Below are positions 1 to 8,570 of a DNA stretch of 22,564 bases, one piece after another (the stretch's first letter is position 1; each line of letters starts with the position of its first letter). The translations under genes and the position numbers were made by a program. The notes under the pieces are model-generated. The model ran no database searches. It saw nothing but the letters and a program-made list of their open reading frames with translations, and was not told where the DNA came from. This stretch comes from CAYSBE01 sp046309355 (GTDB taxonomy: Bacteria > Bacteroidota > Bacteroidia > UKL13-3), in NCBI GenBank assembly GCA_046309355.1, contig JBKCPL010000055.1:1-22564 (forward strand), in the 5' to 3' direction.

Positions 1-173
1 GTTTGGAGCGAAACAAAATTGCAGATAAGCTAAACATAACTGAGCAAACGGTAGATACAACTGTTAAGCGACTTAAGCAAAGTTTATCTGTAGATGACCG
101 CATTCAACTCATACGGTTGTTTCATGATTGGGGTTACCTGCGCGATACGGATTTAGAACGTACACTTGAGTAG
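1..173 (+). CDS. C-terminal end of a LuxR-type HTH transcriptional regulator (5' partial)
   Basis: An open frame enters the window at base 3 and ends at a TAG at 171-173; its start lies outside. The 56 visible residues begin LERNKIADKLNITEQTVDTT, which matches the LuxR/NarL helix-turn-helix (the usual pattern is sN-x-eIA-x-xL-x-iS-x-xTV-x-x-h). The tail contains RIQLIRLFHDWGYL, like the end of many NarL-type regulators. It would be a DNA-binding output domain; whether the missing N-terminus is a receiver, TPR or sensor region cannot be told. It converges on the response-regulator gene to its right with only 43 bases between the stop codons, and no clear hairpin terminator was seen there. A sigma-factor region 4 is a less likely alternative. 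Confidence 0.72.
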   Translation, partial: LERNKIADKLNITEQTVDTTVKRLKQSLSVDDRIQLIRLFHDWGYLRDTDLERTLE

Positions 174-216
174 TACCCGCTTATTTGTAAACCTGATGAT
201 GTGATAGTTGATGCCT

Positions 217-912
217 TTAGGCAACAAATTTATAACCAACACCACGCACCGATTGTATAAACACCGGATTTTTCGGGTCCTTTTCAAAATACTTGCGCAG
301 TGCCAATACAAAATTATCAATGGTACGTGTATTGGGTATCACGTTATAGTCCCATACTACTTTAAGTATATGCTCGCGGCTTACCACCTGGTTTTTATTT
401 TCGATGAGCAATTTCATCAGCAATATTTCTTTTTTAGTAAGCGATATTTTGCCTTGCACACCAAAAGCCTCATAGCTTTCAAAGTTGATCCAGTTTTTTC
501 CAAACTCTACCACAAGGCTCAGCTTGTTCTCTGAGGTTTGCTGCAGCTTTACATTCTTTTCAATCAGCTTTTTTACACGAAGAAGAAGTTCTTCTAAATC
601 GAACGGTTTGGTAATGTAATCATCGGCTCCCTTGCGCAGCCCTTGTATGCGGTCGGCTGGGGTGTTTTTGGCCGAAAGAAAAAGTACCGGCACATCTGTA
701 TTGTGAAGGCGAATATGCTCACATACCATTAGGCCATCCATTTCGGGCAGCATGATATCGAGTATAACCAGGTCAAATTTTTGCTCACGAAATGCAGCAA
801 TAGCATCTAAGCCGTTTGCGCTGGCATACACATAGTAGCCTTCAAGTTCAAGATTCAGTTTTAGGGCTTGTTGTATGTGCTCCTCGTCTTCAACCAATAA
901 TATTCGATGCAT
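217..912 (-). CDS. OmpR/PhoB-family response regulator
   Basis: Cytoplasmic DNA-binding response regulator of 231 residues, the usual length for the family. The receiver domain (about 1-115) has the acidic pocket E8-D9, the phospho-acceptor D52 in VILDIMLPEMDG, the switch serine S80 and the conserved K102 in TKPF. A winged-helix output domain follows (about 130-231), with LTKKEILLMKLL and the ending VRGVGYKF that is typical of OmpR-type trans_reg_C domains. The ATG sits 5 bases after the stop of the histidine kinase gene, so the pair is surely co-transcribed and cognate. The signal and target genes are not visible. The gene is last in a six-gene minus-strand run starting with the ferredoxin reductase-like gene. 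Confidence 0.96.
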   Translation of the reverse strand: MHRILLVEDEEHIQQALKLNLELEGYYVYASANGLDAIAAFREQKFDLVILDIMLPEMDGLMVCEHIRLHNTDVPVLFLSAKNTPADRIQGLRKGADDYITKPFDLEELLLRVKKLIEKNVKLQQTSENKLSLVVEFGKNWINFESYEAFGVQGKISLTKKEILLMKLLIENKNQVVSREHILKVVWDYNVIPNTRTIDNFVLALRKYFEKDPKNPVFIQSVRGVGYKFVA

Positions 913-917
913 GGCAG

Positions 918-2039
918 TTACTGTTTAAATGTAACAACAAAGGTAGTCCCTCCGTGTTCATTGTCGGTTACTTCTATCTCGCCATTTATCAAATTTAACA
1001 GGTTTTTTACGATGAATAAGCCCAGTCCGGTACCCTTTGTTTTGCGGGTTTGTTCGTCTCCGGCTCTAAAAAAACGCAGAAACAGTTTCTTCTTATCTGC
1101 CTGTGAAATACCGGGTCCACAATCACTTACTTCCAGTACAGCGGCATTATTCAATTGCCTGAATGCAATGCGAATGGGTGTATGTGAAGGCGAATATTTA
1201 TAGGCATTGCTGAGCAAATTGGTAACAATGGTTTCTAGTCCAAAGGCATCACCCTGAACAAAAATGTTTTCTTCAATAGTCAGCACCAGCCTGTCTTCCA
1301 GCTGTCGAGGGGCAGCATATTTATAAATAGCCTGTTCCACTATTTTACTGGCATTTACCTCACTGGTGTGAAGAATATAGTTTCTGCTTTCAAGCTGTGA
1401 AGCCAGCAGAATATTGTCGACCAGATCGCGCAGGCGGTTTATTTCGGCAACCGAATTTTTGAGTATTTCATCTACTTTTTCTTTTTCCAGAGTTCTTTTT
1501 TGCAGCGTTTCCAGATACAGTTTAGCAGAAGCCAGCGGTGTTTTAAGTTCGTGTGTAATAGACAGCATAAAATTATTTTGCCTGCGGTTAAAATCAATGC
1601 GCGACTGTAGGCTTCTTAAAATCCAGATGAGCCCCCAAACCAGTAAAAGCACCATGACACCGCCTTCCAGTCCATACATCCACTTGTCTTTTATCTCTTC
1701 AATATGCAGCAATTGATAGGTAACTTCTTTCGGGCGTATCAGAAATTTGTCGTATGGTTTAATGCTGGTTTCCGGTTCCAGAAATAGTATTTCCAGTTCA
1801 GGATAGTGCAGGTTCAGGTAAGTGCGTATAGCGCTGGTATCGTAGAAAAAGTCGTTATCAATCCCATCATTTACTTCTGATGAGGCTTTGTAGCATTTTG
1901 TTTCTGCCAGTTCCTTCGCTACGATATAATAATCTTCGGTAGATCTGAAGTGGGCGTATGTCCACCAGCCAAAAGCAGTTATAGCATAAATGGCCACCAA
2001 TCCAAAGATGAATGCGGGGCGTTTGATGAACTCGAACAT
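918..2039 (-). CDS. Membrane sensor histidine kinase (HisKA/HATPase_c)
   Basis: A 373-residue sensor kinase. Two membrane helices (about 11-28 and 124-142) enclose an extracytoplasmic sensor loop of roughly 95 residues with no recognised fold; no HAMP or PAS domain is evident. The dimerisation/phosphoacceptor helix carries H163 in SITHELKTPL. The catalytic domain shows the N box (N274/N278 in TNLLSNAYKY), the G1 box DCGPG (306-310) and the G2 box GTGLG (336-340), so it should be active. It autophosphorylates on H163 and passes the phosphate to D52 of the regulator encoded 5 bases downstream. It begins 21 bases after gpsA stops, so it may be transcribed with the upstream metabolic genes. The signal sensed is unknown. 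Confidence 0.96.
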   Translation of the reverse strand: MFEFIKRPAFIFGLVAIYAITAFGWWTYAHFRSTEDYYIVAKELAETKCYKASSEVNDGIDNDFFYDTSAIRTYLNLHYPELEILFLEPETSIKPYDKFLIRPKEVTYQLLHIEEIKDKWMYGLEGGVMVLLLVWGLIWILRSLQSRIDFNRRQNNFMLSITHELKTPLASAKLYLETLQKRTLEKEKVDEILKNSVAEINRLRDLVDNILLASQLESRNYILHTSEVNASKIVEQAIYKYAAPRQLEDRLVLTIEENIFVQGDAFGLETIVTNLLSNAYKYSPSHTPIRIAFRQLNNAAVLEVSDCGPGISQADKKKLFLRFFRAGDEQTRKTKGTGLGLFIVKNLLNLINGEIEVTDNEHGGTTFVVTFKQ

Positions 2040-2060
2040 GCAGGCTTAACGGTTAAAAAA

Positions 2061-3083
2061 TCAAATTAGTTTTTCAGATAAGGCATCTATTTCCTTTTTG
2101 GCCGGAGAGTTCAAATACACAATGGCATAAACGGCTTCGGCTATCGGCATCTCTACTTTCAGTTTTGATGCATTGAGCTCGTACATACTTTTGGTGGCGT
2201 AATACCCTTCTGCAATCATATTCATTTCAAGCTGTGCCGCTTTTACGGTGTAGCCTTTGCCCAGCATCATGCCAAAGGTTCGGTTGCGCGAGTGCTGCGA
2301 ATAGGCAGTTACCAGCAAATCGCCCAGATAGGCTGAGTGGTTTATTTCGCGGGGATGAGCATGAACAGCCTGTAAAAAAGCCTCCATTTCGCGTATGGCA
2401 TTGCTTACCAATACGGCTTGAAAATTATCGCCAAATCCAAGACCGTGACAGATACCACTGGCTACTGCATAAATATTTTTAAGTACAGCGCCATACTCTG
2501 TTCCGGTAATGTCATCAGAAATAATGGTGCGTATATAGCGGCAGGTCAGCAGAGAGGCAAAGTGTGATGTAACGGTACGGTTTTTACCGGCAATGGTCAG
2601 GTACGATAGTTTTTCGGAGGCCACTTCTTCGGCATGGCATGGCCCCGATATAACCATGATATTTTCGTGCTGTATGCCATAGACTTCGGTTAAATAATCA
2701 GCTACAATTTGACGCGTGTGTGGCACCAAACCTTTTATGGCCGATACAATGTATTTGCCTGCTAAATCGCCAGGCGACAACGTGCTCAACGAGTCGTGCA
2801 GGAAAGCAGACGGAATAGCCATAACAATCAAATCGGCAGCTGAAACCACGGCACGCAAGTCGCTGCTTACTTCTACTACTTCAGGGTGTATTTCTACCGA
2901 GCTGATGTAGTTCGGATTTCGTTTGTGTGTGCGTATGTAGTTGGCGGTTTCTTCGCTGCGCACCCACCACATCAGCTTCGCAATGTCTCCGGCTGCGCGT
3001 TTGTGTTCGCTCAGCATTTTAGTAATGGCAGTGCCCCAGCTTCCGCCACCCAGCACAGCAATATTTTCAGGTAAATGATTCAT
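2061..3083 (-). CDS. gpsA: NAD(P)H-dependent glycerol-3-phosphate dehydrogenase
   Basis: Reduces dihydroxyacetone phosphate to sn-glycerol 3-phosphate, the backbone precursor for membrane phospholipids, in the cytoplasm. At 340 residues it has the family length. The N-terminal Rossmann motif GGGSWGTA (12-19), the SAIKGL segment with K117, GPCHAEEV (147-154) and the C-terminal-domain lysine K202 in VLKNIYAVASG are all present, and the last is the catalytic lysine position in the family. The ATG is 5 bases after the stop of the membrane-fusion adaptor gene, suggesting translational coupling. The kinase gene follows 21 bases later. Nothing is broken or missing. Confidence 0.95.
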   Translation of the reverse strand: MNHLPENIAVLGGGSWGTAITKMLSEHKRAAGDIAKLMWWVRSEETANYIRTHKRNPNYISSVEIHPEVVEVSSDLRAVVSAADLIVMAIPSAFLHDSLSTLSPGDLAGKYIVSAIKGLVPHTRQIVADYLTEVYGIQHENIMVISGPCHAEEVASEKLSYLTIAGKNRTVTSHFASLLTCRYIRTIISDDITGTEYGAVLKNIYAVASGICHGLGFGDNFQAVLVSNAIREMEAFLQAVHAHPREINHSAYLGDLLVTAYSQHSRNRTFGMMLGKGYTVKAAQLEMNMIAEGYYATKSMYELNASKLKVEMPIAEAVYAIVYLNSPAKKEIDALSEKLI

Positions 3084-3088
3084 GCTGA

Positions 3089-4444
3089 TTACTCGTTTGT
3101 TTTTTCGCTGAACAATTCTTCTTTCGGCACAACCGTAACTTTATCGCCACGTTTCAATGTACGCGATATCGCACTAAACGGTCCTGTAACAACTTCTTCG
3201 TTTTCTTTGAGGCCGCTTTCTATGTGAATGTTTTTGTCATCTTGTATACCGGTTTTTACACGAACGGGAGTAGCCACCTCGTTTTGAATTACAAATACTA
3301 CTTCAACCTCATCATTTTCCTTTGTTCCGTTTTTAGGCAGCCGCGTTTTGGTTTGTGCAGAGTCTAAGTCAGACTTCGATTTTACAGTTACCGCCTCAAT
3401 AGGAACAACCAATACGTCTTTGGCTGTCTGGGTAAGTATTTCAACAGAGGCCGACATACCGGGTCTGAATACGGTACGCTTGTTTCCAAACTGTTGTATA
3501 AGATCGGCATACGAGCTTCTCAGTATTCTTATTTTTACCACAAAGTTGGTCACCTGATCGCTGGTGGTTTGTGCAGATGACGAAGCGGAGTTTGCAATTT
3601 CGGTTACAAGACCTTTAAATTTACGGTTGTTGTATGCATCTACTTCTATCAATGCAGTATCGCCCAACGATACTTTTACAATGTCGTTTTCATTAACGTC
3701 CACACTTACTTCCATATCATTCAGATTGGCTATGCGCATCATTTCGGTTCCTGCCATTTGTGAAGTACCAACCACGCGCTCGCCCTTCTCAACGGCTAGT
3801 TTTGATACTATACCACTCACGGGAGCATATATTTGTGTACGGCTTAAGTTTTTTCGTGCTTCTTTCAGCGTGGCCTCCTGCGATTGAACAGTATAGTCCG
3901 ATGCAATTACCGATTGTTTTCCGGACTCGTAATCGGCTTTTGCGGCAGCAAATGCGCTTTGTGCTGTTTCGTATTCGGCATCAGAAATTAATTTCTGATT
4001 GTACATTTTTTTATTGCGATCAAACTGGGCTTCTATTTCTTTATAGCGGGCTTCAGCTTGCAGCAGTCGGGCTCGTGAAGTAGCCAGATTTGCACGGCTG
4101 TTGTTTAGTGCTGCTTCGGCCCGGTCAAGTGCCGATTGATACAACTCGGGATCAATAACTGCCAGCAGTTTACCGGCAATCACAGAGTCGCCCTCTTTCA
4201 CATACAACTCACGTATTTCTCCTGGCACATCGGGACTGATTTTCACTTCGGTTTCAGGCTGTATTTTCCCGTTGGCCGTTACAGATTGCGTAATGGTTTT
4301 ACGTTCGGTTTTAGTGCTGCTTACTTTAATTGTTTCTGTACCACCAATCCAGCCAGCCCATTTGCCAATCAGTACACATGCAATGACCGAACCTGCAGCA
4401 ATCAGTAAATAGCGTATTAGTTTATTGCTTTTTGCTTTTTTCAT
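3089..4444 (-). CDS. HlyD/MacA-like membrane-fusion (periplasmic adaptor) subunit of an efflux system
   Basis: Periplasmic adaptor that links an inner-membrane pump to an outer-membrane channel. I chose the ATG at 4444 (MKKAKSNKL, followed by a membrane anchor at about 9-27). An in-frame ATG at 4477 would add 11 residues, which looks less natural. From the chosen start, the protein has a first half-lipoyl domain around 55-100 (VPGEIRELYVKEGDSV), a long coiled-coil hairpin (about 100-203), the second lipoyl half (YAPVSGIVSKLAVEKGERV), then beta-barrel and membrane-proximal domains. The order fits MacA-type ABC or RND adaptors. Oddly, no pump permease, ATPase or TolC-like gene is next to it: gpsA lies 5 bases downstream and a dehydrogenase upstream. 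Its partners must be elsewhere. Confidence 0.9.
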   Translation of the reverse strand: MKKAKSNKLIRYLLIAAGSVIACVLIGKWAGWIGGTETIKVSSTKTERKTITQSVTANGKIQPETEVKISPDVPGEIRELYVKEGDSVIAGKLLAVIDPELYQSALDRAEAALNNSRANLATSRARLLQAEARYKEIEAQFDRNKKMYNQKLISDAEYETAQSAFAAAKADYESGKQSVIASDYTVQSQEATLKEARKNLSRTQIYAPVSGIVSKLAVEKGERVVGTSQMAGTEMMRIANLNDMEVSVDVNENDIVKVSLGDTALIEVDAYNNRKFKGLVTEIANSASSSAQTTSDQVTNFVVKIRILRSSYADLIQQFGNKRTVFRPGMSASVEILTQTAKDVLVVPIEAVTVKSKSDLDSAQTKTRLPKNGTKENDEVEVVFVIQNEVATPVRVKTGIQDDKNIHIESGLKENEEVVTGPFSAISRTLKRGDKVTVVPKEELFSEKTNE

Positions 4445-4518
4445 ACCTGCCAAAAGTAGTAAAAAACGTCCAACCATTTGCTGAACTTAACTGATCGTGC
4501 ATTTAGCCGTTTAAGCGG

Positions 4519-5316
4519 TTACTTTACCTGCATCTGTTTTACAATATACCGAATTGCACGGGTAGGAAAGAGCCTGCTGAATATATCGAGAAAACGGGCA
4601 TCGCTTCCCAACACAAGCCTGAACTGATTTTTTTCCATGGCGTTAATAATGTATTCGGCCGCTTTTTTAGCCGGAACCCGAGGGGCTTTTTCCATGCCTG
4701 CCTGTGCTTCTTTACTAATGCTAACCCCCGAATGCTCCATGATGTTGGTATCAACGGCACCCGGCATTACCAGCGTTACCCGAACGGATGTGTGCAGCAA
4801 CTCGGCATACAACCCTTCGGTCAATAATTTTACAGCAGCTTTAGATGCTCCATACATGGTTTGTCCGGGAAAGGGAATAAATGCGCCCATGCTGGATACA
4901 TTGACGATGTGCGCCTCAGGTCGTGTAAGTAAATGAGGAAGCAACAGCTTGATAAGGTGATACGTGCCGTAAAAATTTACCCGCATGATGTGCTCGGCTT
5001 TTTCGGCATTCAACTCGTTCAGCGGTACAAAAGGTTGAATGATGCCGGCATTGTTTATGAGGCCGTCAATACTGCCGTTCTCAGACAAAACACGTGCAGC
5101 AAAAGCTTCTATAGCTCGGCTGTCGGATAAGTCAAGGGCATACGTGTGTATAGCTGAGCCATGGCTATGCGCCAGCTTTTTTGTTTCTTCCATACCGGCC
5201 GTATTTACATCGGCAACTATGATGCGGGCTCCTTTACGTACCAGATGTAATACTAGCTCACGACCAATGCCGCTTCCGCCACCGGTTACTACGAGGGTTT
5301 TTCCATGTGCTTTCAT
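4519..5316 (-). CDS. Short-chain dehydrogenase/reductase (SDR family, classical)
   Basis: NAD(P)-dependent oxidoreductase of 265 residues. It shows the classical SDR signature: the glycine-rich TGGGSGIG (11-18), the acidic D62 for adenine contact, NNAG (88-91), N114, the catalytic serine S141/S142, and Y155-x3-K159 in MYGASKAAVK. The substrate cannot be read from sequence; PGAVDTNIMEHSG near 185 is the usual post-catalytic loop. The C-terminus (FLDIFSRLFPTRAIRYIVKQM) is an amphipathic or membrane-associated tail, as in SDRs acting on lipid or hydrophobic substrates (inference). It lies between a ferredoxin reductase-like gene (33-base gap) and the adaptor gene (about 40-75 bases, depending on start), all on the same strand. 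Confidence 0.93.
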   Translation of the reverse strand: MKAHGKTLVVTGGGSGIGRELVLHLVRKGARIIVADVNTAGMEETKKLAHSHGSAIHTYALDLSDSRAIEAFAARVLSENGSIDGLINNAGIIQPFVPLNELNAEKAEHIMRVNFYGTYHLIKLLLPHLLTRPEAHIVNVSSMGAFIPFPGQTMYGASKAAVKLLTEGLYAELLHTSVRVTLVMPGAVDTNIMEHSGVSISKEAQAGMEKAPRVPAKKAAEYIINAMEKNQFRLVLGSDARFLDIFSRLFPTRAIRYIVKQMQVK

Positions 5317-5349
5317 AGGCGTATGTATTTATTGGGTACACGACCGGTT

Positions 5350-6069
5350 TTAGTCGTACAATTCTAATTTAATGTGCTCTTTGGTATACCCCATTTTCGT
5401 TAATCTTTCACGCGCTTCACGCAGCATGGCACTCCAACCACACAGATAAAAATGTGCAGGTCGCCTGTCGGCAAACAACTCTTCGTAAACCTGATGCACA
5501 TACCCAATGCGGCCTCGCCAGTTATGTGGTTCCTCGCGCGATAAAACAGGGATGAAGCGAAACTCCGGATATTTTTTCTCAAGTGCTTCCATTTCGGTTT
5601 TGTATAAAATATCACTAACGTATCTGTTGCCAAATATGAAATAGATGTCTTTGTGCGGAATACTCGTGTTGATGATGTGATGAAGCATGCTGCGAAGCGG
5701 AGCTATGCCGGTTCCGGTGGCTATGAAGCACAGGTCGTGTTCAATTTTTTCGGGAAGAGTAAATTTGCCCAGTGGCCCTGCAACAGGCACGATGCTTCCC
5801 ACTTTGTAATTCTCCCACATGAAAGGTGTTCCTTGGCCGGGCGGATTAAGCACAATGATTAATTCAAACTCATTGTCGTTTCCGGGTGCAGAGGCAATAG
5901 AATAACTGCGGTATGAAATTTTAGAGTCGATGGGCAGGTTCAGCATTACAAACTGACCGGGTTTGAATTCGAATCGTTTCAGGTGGGGCACACGAAAAAA
6001 AAAGCGCTTCACCGCAGGCGATTCGTCAATAATGTGGGTTATTTCGGCATCATAAAAAGTTTGTTTCAC
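5350..6069 (-). CDS. Ferredoxin-NADP reductase-like FAD/NAD(P)-binding oxidoreductase
   Basis: A 239-residue flavoprotein of the FNR superfamily. The N-terminal FAD-binding barrel contains PGQFVMLNL (37-45) and the FAD motif RSYSIAS (54-60). The C-terminal NAD(P) domain contains GTGIAPLRSM (119-128), FIFGNRY (145-151) and the CGW of YLCGWSAML (208-216). No 2Fe-2S domain is fused, so it is a stand-alone reductase moving electrons between NAD(P)H and a ferredoxin/flavodoxin or another protein. The start codon is GTG: the first upstream in-frame codons reach a TAA at 6082-6084 without another start. It heads the minus-strand gene run and is divergent from the M6 protease gene. It is not the PaaE of the distant paa genes, which normally has a C-terminal ferredoxin domain. 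Confidence 0.9.
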   Translation of the reverse strand: MKQTFYDAEITHIIDESPAVKRFFFRVPHLKRFEFKPGQFVMLNLPIDSKISYRSYSIASAPGNDNEFELIIVLNPPGQGTPFMWENYKVGSIVPVAGPLGKFTLPEKIEHDLCFIATGTGIAPLRSMLHHIINTSIPHKDIYFIFGNRYVSDILYKTEMEALEKKYPEFRFIPVLSREEPHNWRGRIGYVHQVYEELFADRRPAHFYLCGWSAMLREARERLTKMGYTKEHIKLELYD

Positions 6070-6212
6070 GGAGTTAGCCGATTATTCATGTAGCCAAGTT
6101 AGCAGTTTAGTTTCACATTACATGCAACAGTGGTCAAAAATTGTTATCTATGCGCACCTTTTTTTAAACTCTTTTTCTGGTACACCGTTTATAAAACATA
6201 ATTTATACATAC

Positions 6213-8558
6213 ATGCGCCACAGATTCATTCTTTCGCTTTTATGCTTATTCCTTGCATCTTCCTATGCTCAATCGCAGCGGTCTAATTGTGTGGCATCGC
6301 CCTACCCGCTAACCATTACACAGGCTGACGGATCAAGTTTGACGATTCACATGACGGGTAATGAAATGCTGCATTACAAAGAAACGCCCGAAGGATACAC
6401 CGTGCTAACCAATAAAGACGGCATATACGAATACGCCATAGCCGACAGCGAAGGCAATTTGCAACTGAGCGGAATAAAAGCAGCCAACCAAATCAGCCGC
6501 ACACAATTGGGTAAAAACGCTCCGACTCGCCATTTGCGTTTCAGTGCTTCGCAGATTGCACTTATCAAACACGACTTTGACATGCTTACGGCCGAAACCC
6601 AGAAGCTGCAGAAAACCGTTGAAGTTACCTATCCGGTGTCGGGCAATATTCGCATTATTGCCATCTGTATGGAGTTTCCCGATATGCGTGCAGCGTATCC
6701 TATTTCGGCATTGAGCGATTTAATGAACAAACCGAATTACAACAACACCGGAAGTTTCAGGGATTTTTTTGTGGCCAACTCTTACGGAAAATTAATCCCG
6801 CAAGTTGACGTATTCGGATGGTATACTTCAGCGCTTAACCGCGAAAACTACGGACAACGGTTGAACAATGGCGCTACCAACTCGGCTTACATGACCAATG
6901 TGCGTAACCTGATTATTCAGGCAGTTGATTCGGCTGATGCCAAAGGCAATGCCGATTTTACGCTGTACGATAACGATTCGAACGGAAGTGTGGATGGTAT
7001 TATCGTTTTTCACGCAGGTTACGGAGCCGAACAAGGGTTCAACGGCTATATCTGGTCGCACCGCTCATCGTTGGGTGGAAGCGCACGAGTTAAAGATGGC
7101 AAAACCATTTCCAGTTACTGCATCAATCCTAGCATGCGCAACTGGCAGGGCGATATAACAATGGTGGGACTGGGTGTGCTTACCCATGAATTTGGACATA
7201 TTATGGGCTTGCCCGATTTGTACGATACCGACAACTCATCAGAAGGCATTGGAAATTTTGGTCTAATGGGTGCCTGCGGTTGGCTTAATCAGGAGCGTAC
7301 ACCGTGTCAATTAGAAGCGTGGAGCAAAGATCAGTTTGATTGGATACGTCCGGTGGTAATTACCAATCCGGGAGAATTTCGCATACGCAATTCGATGGAT
7401 ACGGCTAGTTGTTACCGAATAAACACACCACGTACCAATGAATATTTTTTGCTCGAGAACAGACAGCAAAAAGGCTGGGATCGTTTTCTGCCCTCACGCG
7501 GGCTTGCCATATGGCATATTAACCGCACCCGCACCGCATTGTACCCGGGAAGCAATACGGTTAACTCAGACACCTCTCAATTTGGTGTAGGACTGAAGCA
7601 AGCCGATGGACAACGGCATCTGGAACTGTCAACAAACAGGGGAGATGCAGGAGATTTATTTCCGGGCACATCCAATAACAGAACGTTCAACGATAATACC
7701 AACCCAAGTGCACGGCTTCACTTTAAGGTAGGAGGTGTTAAGCAACCCTCCAATGTTACCGTTTCGGGCATAACACAAAATTCAGACAGTACCATCGTGT
7801 TTCGTGTCGGACTTTTTTCATCAGCTGCATTTAGTCCGGCTGCCACGCAAGGCTGCGCACCATTCAATACAGTACTTACCAATAACTCAACGGCCTACTC
7901 CTCGTTTAAATGGTACCTGCCTGATGGCACAACGGAAAGCACACAAACCAACTTGTTGCTTACCATTCAAAATCCGGGAACGTATCAGGTATCGCTTGTA
8001 ATTTATGACAGCCTGAATAATAAACTCGACTCTGCATCACAGGAGTTTACAGTATTCGGTTCGCCCGATGCAGCCTTTGAATACACACAAAGCGGCAATC
8101 AACTTAAACTGAAAAACAAATCGACCGGACAAACCTTTCACCAATGGAGGTTAGGCACCAATACAAGCTCAACCCAGGATTCGCTAACGTTTACCATACC
8201 GCCATCGGGTTTGTCGTTTTACATAGTAGCGTTTAATGCAAATGGCTGCACCGATACTTCTTTCGGATTTGTGCTTCCCTATGCTACCGGGTTAAATGAT
8301 TTAAGTGCGTTAAAGAAGTTTGATGCATACCCTGTTCCATTTAGCCATCAGCTTACACTGCGGTACGAGTTTTCAGGAAATACCGATGGCTTGCTGGAAG
8401 TGCGCAATGTGCTGGGCGAGCAGGTATATTCAGGTAAAGCGTTACATACGTCTGATGAAATAACCCTGTCTACAGCAGACTGGATGCCCGGTGTGTACAT
8501 GGTTATTATGCATACACAACAGGGCAGCTATGCGCTACGCGTGCTGCACATGAAGTAA
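6213..8558 (+). CDS. Secreted M6-family metalloprotease with PKD-like and T9SS C-terminal sorting domains
   Basis: A 781-residue exported zinc protease. Residues 1-20 form a signal peptide (MRHRFILSLLCLFLASSYAQ). The M6 (immune inhibitor A-like) catalytic domain spans roughly 145-530, with the zinc motif HEFGHIMGLPD (325-335: H325, E326, H329, and probably D335). A calcium-loop-like DNDSNGSVDG lies at 253-262. A PKD-like beta domain follows (about 540-615, TQGCAPFNTVLTNNS and a YQVSLVIYD strand), then a second beta region, then a T9SS type A sorting domain (about 704-781, ending GVYMVIMHTQQGSYALRVL). It is therefore expected to cross the outer membrane and be released or anchored by the gliding/T9SS machinery. 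It may degrade extracellular protein; the substrate is not known. The ATG is preceded by an AT-rich 143-base divergent promoter region. Confidence 0.93.
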   Translation: MRHRFILSLLCLFLASSYAQSQRSNCVASPYPLTITQADGSSLTIHMTGNEMLHYKETPEGYTVLTNKDGIYEYAIADSEGNLQLSGIKAANQISRTQLGKNAPTRHLRFSASQIALIKHDFDMLTAETQKLQKTVEVTYPVSGNIRIIAICMEFPDMRAAYPISALSDLMNKPNYNNTGSFRDFFVANSYGKLIPQVDVFGWYTSALNRENYGQRLNNGATNSAYMTNVRNLIIQAVDSADAKGNADFTLYDNDSNGSVDGIIVFHAGYGAEQGFNGYIWSHRSSLGGSARVKDGKTISSYCINPSMRNWQGDITMVGLGVLTHEFGHIMGLPDLYDTDNSSEGIGNFGLMGACGWLNQERTPCQLEAWSKDQFDWIRPVVITNPGEFRIRNSMDTASCYRINTPRTNEYFLLENRQQKGWDRFLPSRGLAIWHINRTRTALYPGSNTVNSDTSQFGVGLKQADGQRHLELSTNRGDAGDLFPGTSNNRTFNDNTNPSARLHFKVGGVKQPSNVTVSGITQNSDSTIVFRVGLFSSAAFSPAATQGCAPFNTVLTNNSTAYSSFKWYLPDGTTESTQTNLLLTIQNPGTYQVSLVIYDSLNNKLDSASQEFTVFGSPDAAFEYTQSGNQLKLKNKSTGQTFHQWRLGTNTSSTQDSLTFTIPPSGLSFYIVAFNANGCTDTSFGFVLPYATGLNDLSALKKFDAYPVPFSHQLTLRYEFSGNTDGLLEVRNVLGEQVYSGKALHTSDEITLSTADWMPGVYMVIMHTQQGSYALRVLHMK

Positions 8559-8570
8559 AACAACAGCATC

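Noticed and set aside
174..216. Terminator between the LuxR-type gene end and the response regulator
   Set aside because: No convincing stem-loop with a T-run could be drawn in these 43 bases.
3564..4083. Open frames of about 107 codons on + opposite the adaptor gene
   Set aside because: They lie wholly antisense to a well-supported gene, their translations show no domain, and they are explained by the codon use of the opposite strand.
4539..4760. Second frame of 73 codons inside the dehydrogenase gene on the same strand
   Set aside because: It overlaps the intact SDR gene in another frame and has no recognisable sequence.
5350..6069. Assignment of the ferredoxin reductase-like gene as paaE
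   Set aside because: It lacks the C-terminal 2Fe-2S ferredoxin domain and lies 15 kb from the paa genes.
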